Shown here: one piece after another, positions 1 through 5,010 of the stretch
Position numbering within the stretch: position 1 is the first letter of the stretch
Layout: each line of letters starts with the position of its first letter
NCBI GenBank assembly: GCA_017414605.1
Contig: JAFQLG010000085.1
Location: 1-5,010, forward strand
Reading direction: 5' to 3'
From: Clostridia bacterium
GTDB lineage: Bacteria > Bacillota_A > Clostridia > Oscillospirales > CAG-272
Length of the DNA: 5,010 nucleotides
Notes under the pieces: generated by a model
Seen by the model: the letters and a program-made list of their open reading frames with translations, nothing else
Told to the model about the DNA's origin: nothing
The model's database searches: none
Made by a program: the position numbers and the translations under genes

Positions 1-1124
1 CTTATGGATACTGCAACGGCAGAGTTTGAGTTTTCTCCGTTTCGGGCATAGTGGCTCATTCCGTTAACGACCACGCCGCACTCCTCGCTTGCCGCCGCAA
101 CCACCTCGCCGCCGGGACACATACAAAACGTATATACTCCTCGCTCGCCTCGGGTATCAGACAGCGCATATTCTGCCGCGCCCAGTGCCTCGTGACCCGC
201 AAGGTCACCGTATAGCGCTCTTTCCATATCTGCTCGCTTGTGCTCGATTCTGACGCCTACCGATATGGGCTTGGGTATAATATCAAATCCGCGCTCCAGT
301 AACATACCGTAAGTATCTCTGGCGCTATGTCCGAGTGCAAGGATAAGCGCAGAACAAATAAATTCTCCCTTTGTGGTAACCGCTCTGACAAGTCCCTCTT
401 GCATCGGGCGCACGTCAGTCAGCTTGCAGCGGTAAATGACTTGTCCGCCAAGTGACTTAATGTGTCCGAGTATATTGTCCACAACGCATCTCAAAACGTC
501 TGTTCCGATGTGGGGCTTTGCCTTTACGGTGACCTCCTCGGGAGCGCCGAAGCGCCTGAACGTTTCAAGCACGTATGAGCATTTGGGGTCGTTTATTCTT
601 GTCAGCAGCTTGCCGTCCGAAAAGGTACCCGCTCCGCCAGCTCCAAACTGAATATTTGATTCCGTATCCAGAATATGCGAGTCATAAAATCTTTGAACCG
701 CACAAACTCTTTCGCTTATGCTGTCGCCGCGATCAATTATTATGGGGCGGTATCCGTTTTCGGCGAGAATGAGTGCGCAGAACATACCCGCAGGTCCCAT
801 TCCAACGACCAACGGCCGCTCCCGCATGGGCTTATCGCCAAGCTTTACTTCAAGGCTTTTAACGCGCACGCATCTTGCGCCAAGGCGCTCAAATTTCGCC
901 TTGTCGGCGGTCCGTTCGTCCTCCGACTCGGCACACACCGAGTATACCAGCTTAACGGCATCTCTGCGCCTCGCGTCCACGCTCTTTTTATATATGCGGA
1001 GCCTATATGCGTCCACGTTTATTCCCGCGCGGCGCATTCTGCTCCTCACTGCTTCAACGGCGGTATCTGCGGGTTCGGTATACGAGGTTGCAACGCCGTC
1101 AAAAATGTAAGTATATTTCTCCAT
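1..1124 (-). CDS. COG2509-type FAD-dependent dehydrogenase (NAD(P)/FAD-dependent oxidoreductase), 3' end cut by window edge
   Basis: My own translation of the minus strand gives an open frame of 374 codons from ATG at 1124 to the left edge, with no stop. Residues 1-100 form the N-terminal domain of this family, including the KKSVDARRR stretch (46-54). A Rossmann FAD-binding loop follows (VVGMGPAGMF, 106-115) with the acidic end of the next strand at IIIDRGD (128-134). Family signatures come next: NIQFGAGGAGTFSDGKL (157-173), PHIGTDVL (204-211), LGHSARD (264-270), FCMCPGG (333-339) and VVNGMSHYARNGENSNSA (352-369). The family is usually about 500-550 residues, so roughly the last 150 are missing. 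It is probably a soluble flavoprotein; its substrate is unknown, and I infer oxidoreductase activity only from the fold. The start is fixed by GGAAGG nine bases upstream. The ATG shares one base with the cdaR stop, so it is the third gene of the cdaA operon. Confidence 0.9.
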   Translation of the reverse strand, partial: MEKYTYIFDGVATSYTEPADTAVEAVRSRMRRAGINVDAYRLRIYKKSVDARRRDAVKLVYSVCAESEDERTADKAKFERLGARCVRVKSLEVKLGDKPMRERPLVVGMGPAGMFCALILAENGYRPIIIDRGDSISERVCAVQRFYDSHILDTESNIQFGAGGAGTFSDGKLLTRINDPKCSYVLETFRRFGAPEEVTVKAKPHIGTDVLRCVVDNILGHIKSLGGQVIYRCKLTDVRPMQEGLVRAVTTKGEFICSALILALGHSARDTYGMLLERGFDIIPKPISVGVRIEHKRADMERALYGDLAGHEALGAAEYALSDTRGERGVYTFCMCPGGEVVAAASEECGVVVNGMSHYARNGENSNSAVAVSI

Positions 1125-2212
1125 CAACCTATGCCTTCCACGTCACTTGAGAAGGTTATCTGTATCTGTGTTTCCGCGTTCTCTATCCAAACGCCGTCAT
1201 CTGTCCATTCCTTAGGCGCCTTGAGTGCATGAGAATACGATATGTTCACGTCCGCGCTGCTCAATGATATGAGATACTCGTTAATCGAGCTGACAGCGCT
1301 GGGCCTGCCCGCGATCTTTACCGTTGCGGGATTAGCATGCGCGGTAAGTCCGCCTGCTACAAGGCTATCGTCTTCAACGTTTATCTTAACACCTATCTCC
1401 TTATGTGCAATAACGTTTACCGTTACGGCAACATTCTCGGTTGAATAGGTTATAAGTCCTTCCGTTCCGTTTACCTGCGAACGATACTCATCATGGAAGG
1501 TTAGCGGCAAGTGATCGTCCTTAAAATGTCTGTAGTCCATAACGCCCACTCCGTTTGCCTTGACAAACAGGTCGCTGTTTATAGTATATCTCGCCTGAGC
1601 AATGAGAGAAACCAATCTTGAAGGACCCGTGATCGAAATGGTGTTATCGCTGCTATCCGAAATGCTTATAAGCTTTTCATAAGTATTGGAATCCTCTTTG
1701 CCAAGCTTGTCAACCACAACGTCAAATGCAACGTTTTTGGTAAGATAGGTGTCAACGTACATACTAACGCTGAATGCCTGCGATTCAACTACCTTTATGC
1801 TGGAATCCTTGGGCACGATAACGTTTACAGGTAAGGTTATCCTTTCGCGCGACTCCAGCTGGTCGTCGCTCAGCTGACTTACGTCCACAACGGCGCTGTA
1901 TTCGCTGTCCGCGTATTTTTTAAGATCTCTGTTAGAGCCCTTGACAGTTACCGATATCTCGGTCTTATCAATACCGTAAACCATTACGTCGCCGTCATCG
2001 GTTCCCGAAAGTCCAACGTACTCTATTTTGAGTATCTTGGTTTCGGTTACCTCAGTATCGTTGAGATTGACCATCCAGAGCCATACGACAATAGCGATGA
2101 GAAGGCACAGTATCTTTGGAAGAATATCCAGCTTTTTCTTTTTTCTGTCCGACACCGTTACGGCATCATCTCCCTTTTTATCGGGATCAAGCACGAATTC
2201 AAGCTTTTTCAT
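1124..2212 (-). CDS. cdaR: YbbR-domain protein, CdaA regulator CdaR
   Basis: This 362-residue protein is a single-pass membrane protein. A basic N-terminal segment (RKKKK, about 23-27) precedes one hydrophobic helix (about 28-48, PKILCLLIAIVVWLWMV), and the rest should lie outside the cell. The outer part reads as three YbbR-like beta repeats, roughly 55-155, 157-268 and 270-355. Each has the pattern of a V-x-V/I strand, then G plus a short helix, then a D/S-rich strand (VTVKGSNRDLKKY at 88; ISITGPSRLVSLI at 192; VKIAGRPSAVSSI at 298). In Bacillus and Listeria CdaR binds CdaA and modulates c-di-AMP synthesis; that role here is inferred from family and position. Bacillus CdaR is longer, with four repeats, so this is a short form. 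The frame could open at an ATG at 2239, nine codons earlier, but only the ATG at 2212 has a well-spaced Shine-Dalgarno. It overlaps the end of cdaA by 14 bases. Confidence 0.88.
   Translation of the reverse strand: MKKLEFVLDPDKKGDDAVTVSDRKKKKLDILPKILCLLIAIVVWLWMVNLNDTEVTETKILKIEYVGLSGTDDGDVMVYGIDKTEISVTVKGSNRDLKKYADSEYSAVVDVSQLSDDQLESRERITLPVNVIVPKDSSIKVVESQAFSVSMYVDTYLTKNVAFDVVVDKLGKEDSNTYEKLISISDSSDNTISITGPSRLVSLIAQARYTINSDLFVKANGVGVMDYRHFKDDHLPLTFHDEYRSQVNGTEGLITYSTENVAVTVNVIAHKEIGVKINVEDDSLVAGGLTAHANPATVKIAGRPSAVSSINEYLISLSSADVNISYSHALKAPKEWTDDGVWIENAETQIQITFSSDVEGIG
1134..1139 (-). promoter_or_regulatory. Ribosome binding site for the FAD-dependent dehydrogenase, inside the end of cdaR
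   Basis: GGAAGG lies nine bases upstream of the ATG at 1124 and within the last codons of cdaR. Stop and start form TGATG, sharing one A. This is the classic layout for translational coupling by re-initiation, and it supports the chosen start. Confidence 0.75.
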
Positions 2213-3170
2213 TTTTGCCCTCTCCTTTCTCTGCCTCATTGATAACTACGGCGCCTTCAGCCTCGGCCTCGGCATCCTCATTGTTCCAATCGCTCACGCT
2301 CTTACCTGTCAAAAGTTTGAACAGGTCGTCACGCAGGTCCTTGGACTTATGCTTACCCTTTTTACCGATATCGTGGTAATTTCTCTTGAGCAAGTTATTG
2401 TTGGCAATAGATATATTGCCCGTTTCCTCCGAAACTATAACAACGACCGCATCGCTAACCTCGCTTATCTTAAGCGCGGCTCTGTGGCGCGTTCCAAGAC
2501 CGAATGCGAATCTGTTATTTTCGGAAATTGTTTTTGATTTGTTTGATGCTGAAACTATTCTTCCGTCCCTTATAAGCACTGCGCCGTCATGCAAGGGTGA
2601 CTTGTTGACGAATATATTGCACAGTAACTGTCTTGAAACGATAGCATCTATAGGTGTTCCCTCGGTGAGCTGGTTATTGAGCTTTGAAGTTCTCTCAAGC
2701 ACGATAAGCGCACCCTCGCCCTTTGCGGAAAGCTCAAATGCCGCAGCTGAAATTTCCTCAACCATCTTTAGCGTTGCATCGTTATTTACTGCCTGGCGGT
2801 TGGTTATTCTCTGAAAATTTTCGGACGTGGTATTTCCGAATTCTGTAAGGACCTCGCGAAGCTCGGGCTGAAACAGAATACATATCGCGATAATTCCAAG
2901 CGCGTAGAAATTCTGCAAGATAGAATTTATCGCAACCATATTGAGAATGTCACTTATGATATACACAACGATCAAAAGACCAAAGCCGATAAGCGCTCTT
3001 CCCGCATTTCTGTCACGAATGAACTTATACACAACGTATATAAGTACCGCAAGCAAAGCTATATCCAGAATATTTACAAACGTGATATTGCTGATGGGAA
3101 AAACGACGTAATCCATAAAAAAGTCGATAATAGAATCCACCAATCCCAGATTTCGTTCAACAACTGCCAT
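2199..3170 (-). CDS. cdaA: Diadenylate cyclase CdaA (membrane c-di-AMP synthase)
   Basis: CdaA makes cyclic di-AMP from two ATP; the messenger controls potassium/osmolyte transport and wall homeostasis in Firmicutes. The 323-residue product has three predicted membrane helices (about 33-50, 57-76 and 84-101), the family hallmark ILFQPELREVL (98-108), then a cytoplasmic DAC domain (about 130-265). Catalytic motifs are present: HDGA (194-197, Asp195 expected to bind metal), GTRHRAA (226-232, with RHR at 228-230) and VSEETG (246-251). The family is usually about 270-280 residues. This one has about 15-20 extra N-terminal residues and an acidic, low-complexity tail (about 297-323). The segment between the DGA and RHR motifs departs from the usual A-x-C-x-LPLS pattern, reading SASNKSKTIS (207-216). 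The start is supported by AAAGGAG nine bases upstream. It is first in the operon with cdaR. Confidence 0.96.
   Translation of the reverse strand: MAVVERNLGLVDSIIDFFMDYVVFPISNITFVNILDIALLAVLIYVVYKFIRDRNAGRALIGFGLLIVVYIISDILNMVAINSILQNFYALGIIAICILFQPELREVLTEFGNTTSENFQRITNRQAVNNDATLKMVEEISAAAFELSAKGEGALIVLERTSKLNNQLTEGTPIDAIVSRQLLCNIFVNKSPLHDGAVLIRDGRIVSASNKSKTISENNRFAFGLGTRHRAALKISEVSDAVVVIVSEETGNISIANNNLLKRNYHDIGKKGKHKSKDLRDDLFKLLTGKSVSDWNNEDAEAEAEGAVVINEAEKGEGKNEKA
2222..2228 (-). promoter_or_regulatory. Ribosome binding site deciding the cdaR start
   Basis: AAAGGAG sits nine bases upstream of the ATG at 2212, inside the 3' end of cdaA. The alternative upstream ATG at 2239 is preceded by GTAGTTATCA, which has no Shine-Dalgarno match. 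The shorter CdaR beginning MKKLEFVLD is therefore preferred. Confidence 0.75.
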
Positions 3171-3178
3171 ACGTTAAA

Positions 3179-3186
3179 TCTCCTTT
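3179..3186 (-). promoter_or_regulatory. Ribosome binding site of cdaA
   Basis: The minus strand reads AAAGGAGA, with the AGGAG core about nine bases before the ATG at 3170. It is a near-perfect Shine-Dalgarno and fixes the cdaA start. Confidence 0.8.
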
Positions 3187-3219
3187 ACGATTCATACAAG
3201 ACGTTATTTCAAAATATCA

Positions 3220-3258
3220 CAGTCACACACAAGCAGACTGCTCCACTATACTTATAGT
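3220..3258 (-). repeat. Two short inverted repeats in the cdaA leader
   Basis: The first is ACTATA-AG-TATAGT on the minus strand (3258 to 3245), six complementary bases per arm around a two-base centre. The second is CAGTC (3240-3236) and GACTG (3224-3220), five-base arms around an 11-base loop. Both lie in the probable 5' untranslated leader, just downstream of the -10 box. They could be a small operator or weak RNA hairpins, but arms this short also arise by chance in AT-rich DNA. They do not resemble a known riboswitch to me. Confidence 0.25.
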
Positions 3259-3270
3259 TATACAAATTAT

Positions 3271-3300
3271 ATTATAACAAAAATATAGGCTTAAAGTCAA
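3271..3300 (-). promoter_or_regulatory. Sigma-A-type promoter of the cdaA operon
   Basis: The minus strand carries TTGACT (3300-3295; consensus TTGACA) and a perfect TATAAT (3276-3271), separated by 18 bases. The -10 box is preceded by TG one base away (TGTTATAAT), an extended -10. Transcription would begin near 3264, giving a leader of roughly 95 bases before the cdaA ATG. It lies between the terminator of the upstream unit and cdaA, where the operon promoter should be. Confidence 0.85.
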
Positions 3301-3303
3301 GGC

Positions 3304-3351
3304 TTTTTTCGTTTTGCTTCAAAGTTTTTTGGCGTTTTTTCAACTTTTTTT
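3304..3351 (-). promoter_or_regulatory. Phased A-tracts (UP-element or curved DNA) upstream of the cdaA promoter
   Basis: On the minus strand A-runs lie at 3351-3345 (7 A), 3340-3335 (6 A), 3330-3325 (6 A), 3315-3312 (4 A) and 3309-3304 (6 A). The centres of the first three are about 10-10.5 bases apart, and the last lies about two further turns along. A-tracts in phase with the helical repeat are known to bend DNA. Runs just upstream of a -35 box can contact the RNA polymerase alpha C-terminal domain. That this raises cdaA transcription is inference. Confidence 0.55.
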
Positions 3352-3404
3352 ACTTTGCACATATCACAAACCTTAAATATTAAAATAAAATTTACAAAAA
3401 ATAC

Positions 3405-3449
3405 AAAAAAAGCTCTGCACAAATGAGCCAGAGCTCACTCGCGCAGAGC
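3405..3449 (-). terminator. Intrinsic terminator after the aminotransferase/membrane-protein unit
   Basis: On the minus strand, arms GCTCTGCGCGAGTGAGC (3449-3433) and GCTCATTTGTGCAGAGC (3428-3412) pair over 17 positions, three of them G-U, around the loop TCTG. Seven T (3411-3405) follow directly. It starts 12 bases beyond the stop codon at 3462. Read from the plus strand the stem has three A-C mismatches and is weaker, so it is built for minus-strand transcripts and separates this unit from cdaA. Confidence 0.93.
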
Positions 3450-3461
3450 GCTTTTTATTAT

Positions 3462-4187
3462 TTACCTTGAAGTGCTGTGGGAATGGATCCAGCCCATCGC
3501 TGCCACTGCAACCCCATAGCATACCACACCGAGCAGGGCTGTTGACACATAGCTTACAAGCATCAGAAGATAGGTTATGGGTCTTTCGGGAAGTCCCGAG
3601 GTTATAATTGCCCAGGCATCGTCACAAAGTCTACCAAATACCTTGAACGCCACTGTTATTATGCCGCAAGCCATAGCGCTTCTCATCAGCTTGTTGCCCT
3701 TATCCCACACCGAGCCAAAAGGCAGCTCACAGCTTCCCTCTCGGCCCATTACAGCTTTTATCACAGTAACAACTACCCAGAGCTGAAGCATTTCAAGCGC
3801 GGTATAAAACACAACGTTTGCAACATCCCAAATCCAAGTGCGCGGTATTATGCCGTAAGTTATCCAGGTTATTATCACGTTGGCGAGATATTTAAGACCC
3901 GTTGCGGCGGCAAAAACTCCTATGAATGAGCGGACGCTATTTTGTCCAAACTTGAACACTCCGTATATCATAGCGCCATAAAGCACCGATATAGCGATAA
4001 GCTCAACGGCTATCCCCGCATACTGAACGATAACGGGAAGTACAGTATCATATAGCTCTACATTGGAGTATAGCGAAAAATAGAGGGGCGACAGTACAAA
4101 GCACTGCAAAGAGTACATCGCGGCAAAGCACCACACGCAAAGCGAACAAAGCCTGCCTACATCAGCATTTTTAGTTTGCCTTTTCAT
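3462..4187 (-). CDS. Six-helix integral membrane protein of unknown function
   Basis: I do not recognise the family of this 241-residue protein. Hydrophobic stretches suggest six membrane helices, at about 18-40, 50-77, 83-110, 122-147, 166-184 and 203-229. The N-terminus is short and basic (MKRQTKNADVGR). A polar loop (about 147-166, GREGSCELPFGSVWDKGNK) splits the protein into a four-helix and a two-helix part. Several Cys occur in or near helices (14, 17, 20, 29, 174, 188, 223), and the C-terminus is polar (HSHSTSR). No transport, enzyme or signalling motif stands out. It starts 3 bases after the aminotransferase stop and is followed by a strong terminator, so the two are probably co-transcribed. 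The ribosome binding site is modest (AGG six bases, GGAG twelve bases upstream), suggesting dependence on translation of the gene before it. A link to amino acid metabolism or export would be a guess. Confidence 0.8.
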   Translation of the reverse strand: MKRQTKNADVGRLCSLCVWCFAAMYSLQCFVLSPLYFSLYSNVELYDTVLPVIVQYAGIAVELIAISVLYGAMIYGVFKFGQNSVRSFIGVFAAATGLKYLANVIITWITYGIIPRTWIWDVANVVFYTALEMLQLWVVVTVIKAVMGREGSCELPFGSVWDKGNKLMRSAMACGIITVAFKVFGRLCDDAWAIITSGLPERPITYLLMLVSYVSTALLGVVCYGVAVAAMGWIHSHSTSR

Positions 4188-4190
4188 TGA

Positions 4191-5010
4191 TTACCTATTC
4201 TCCATAAGAAATTCTTCTATTCTGGAAAGCGCCTCTTTAATATGCTCGGTTGAATAGCAATAAGAAGCTCTCGCAAAGCCTTCTCCACTCTTACCAAAGG
4301 CGTTTCCGGGAACAACGGCCACCTTCTTTTCCATAAGCAATCGCTCACAAAACTCATCGCTGCTCATTCCCGACACCTTTACGGAAGGAAATGCATAAAA
4401 CGCACCCTTGGGCTCAAAGCAGGTCATTCCTATCCTATTGAAGCCCGCAACCATAAGTCTGCGACGCATATCGTATTCGGCAAGCATTTCTTCAACGTCA
4501 GCGTCACCGTTTCGCATAGCCTCTATAGCGGCATACTGAGAGGTGGTTGGCGCGCTCATTATCGCGAACTGATGTATTTTTGTCATCTGCGCGATTATAG
4601 GCGCGGGGCCGCATGCATATCCCATTCTCCAGCCCGTCATTGAATAGCTCTTGGAAAAGCCGTTTATTACAACCGTGCGCTCTCTCATTCCGTTGATCGA
4701 TGCAATAGATACGTGGCGCAAGCCTCCGTAGGTCAACTCGGAATATATCTCGTCCGATATTATGCAAACGTTTGTACCGCGCAAAACTGCGGCAACTGCC
4801 TCAAGATCTTCTCTTTCCATAATAGCGCCCGTAGGGTTGCAAGGAAAAGGAAATATCAAGAGCTTGGTCCTTTCCGTGATAGCGCCTTCCAGCTCTTCGG
4901 CGGTAAGGCGGAAATCGTTCTCTGCCTTGAGCGGCAAGGCTACCGGAACTCCGCCTGCCAGGCGCACCATAGGCTCATAGCAGACAAAGCTGGGCTCGGG
5001 AATGATAACC
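4191..5010 (-). CDS. PLP-dependent class I/II aminotransferase (aspartate/aromatic type), N-terminus cut by window edge
   Basis: The frame is open from the right edge; 272 residues are visible, starting at VIIPEPSFVCYEP. An ATG at 4970 is internal, because family sequence continues upstream of it. PLP-binding landmarks are all present (numbering from the first visible residue): PCNPTGA with Asn58, SDEIYSEL with Asp86 and Tyr89, GFSKSYSMTGWRMGY with Schiff-base Lys120 and phosphate-contacting Arg128, and FARASYCYS with Arg247, which should hold the substrate carboxylate. Family members are about 380-395 residues, so roughly 115 are missing. It should move an amino group between an amino acid and a 2-oxo acid in the cytosol. 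Sequence resembles the fold-type I PatA/AspB group, but aspartate, aromatic and alanine aminotransferases cannot be told apart here. Cys57 replaces the residue (often Asn) before NPTG. The membrane-protein gene follows 3 bases downstream. Confidence 0.93.
   Translation of the reverse strand, partial: VIIPEPSFVCYEPMVRLAGGVPVALPLKAENDFRLTAEELEGAITERTKLLIFPFPCNPTGAIMEREDLEAVAAVLRGTNVCIISDEIYSELTYGGLRHVSIASINGMRERTVVINGFSKSYSMTGWRMGYACGPAPIIAQMTKIHQFAIMSAPTTSQYAAIEAMRNGDADVEEMLAEYDMRRRLMVAGFNRIGMTCFEPKGAFYAFPSVKVSGMSSDEFCERLLMEKKVAVVPGNAFGKSGEGFARASYCYSTEHIKEALSRIEEFLMENR

Noticed and set aside
675..1232. Plus-strand open frame of 185 codons opposite the flavoprotein and the end of cdaR
   Set aside because: It lies antisense to two genes with clear family motifs, has no Shine-Dalgarno or family resemblance, and looks like a codon-bias shadow.
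2213..2239. Longer cdaR beginning at the ATG at 2239
   Set aside because: No ribosome binding site precedes it, whereas AAAGGAG is ideally spaced for the ATG at 2212.
2028..2537. Plus-strand open frame of 169 codons with hydrophobic patches
   Set aside because: It is antisense to cdaR and cdaA; its hydrophobic look comes from the complement of charged-residue codons, and no promoter or ribosome site precedes it.
3171..3264. Possible c-di-AMP (ydaO-type) riboswitch controlling cdaA
   Set aside because: The leader is only about 95 bases, lacks the conserved multi-helix ydaO architecture, and has no terminator hairpin with a U-run before the start codon.
3405..3461. Bidirectional terminator
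   Set aside because: The plus-strand stem contains A-C mismatches in place of G-U pairs, and no plus-strand gene ends here that would need it.
4504..4767. Minus-strand 87-codon frame inside the aminotransferase gene
   Set aside because: It is out of frame with a gene carrying all PLP-binding motifs, and the protein is arginine-rich with no recognisable features.
4957..4970. ATG at 4970 as the true start of the aminotransferase
   Set aside because: The frame stays open to the window edge and upstream residues (VIIPEPSFVCYEP) match the conserved family strand, so the gene begins outside the window.

Overview
The window looks like a piece of a Clostridia-type Firmicutes (Bacillota) chromosome, possibly from an uncultured gut lineage related to Oscillospirales. 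This rests on the cdaA-cdaR pair for cyclic di-AMP synthesis, strong AGGAG-type ribosome binding sites, a TATAAT/TTGACT promoter in a very AT-rich intergenic gap, and protein families typical of Clostridia. The assignment is inference; there is no rRNA or other taxonomic marker. All five supported genes lie on the minus strand, so transcription runs from high to low coordinates. No tRNA, rRNA, CRISPR array, insertion sequence or phage gene is visible.

Right half (5010 down to 3405): a two-gene unit. A PLP-dependent class I/II aminotransferase, cut at its N-terminus by the window edge, is followed after 3 bases by a six-helix membrane protein of unknown function. A strong intrinsic terminator (17-bp stem, 4-base loop, seven U) closes the unit.

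Middle (3404 to 3171): an AT-rich intergenic region with regularly spaced A-tracts, a near-consensus promoter with an extended -10, a roughly 95-base leader with short inverted repeats, and a good Shine-Dalgarno sequence.

Left half (3170 down to 1): a tightly overlapping operon. cdaA encodes a membrane diadenylate cyclase and cdaR its YbbR-domain partner. A COG2509-type FAD-dependent dehydrogenase follows and runs off the left edge. The cdaA/cdaR junction overlaps by 14 bases and the cdaR/dehydrogenase junction by 1 base (TGATG), so the three are probably translationally coupled. In the classical Firmicutes order glmM follows cdaR; here the dehydrogenase occupies that place and glmM, if linked, would lie beyond the edge.

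I see no convincing wholly new system. The points most worth a second look are the altered nucleotide-pocket loop in an otherwise canonical CdaA, the phased A-tract promoter in front of it, the coupling of the flavoprotein to c-di-AMP synthesis, and the unassigned membrane protein paired with the aminotransferase.
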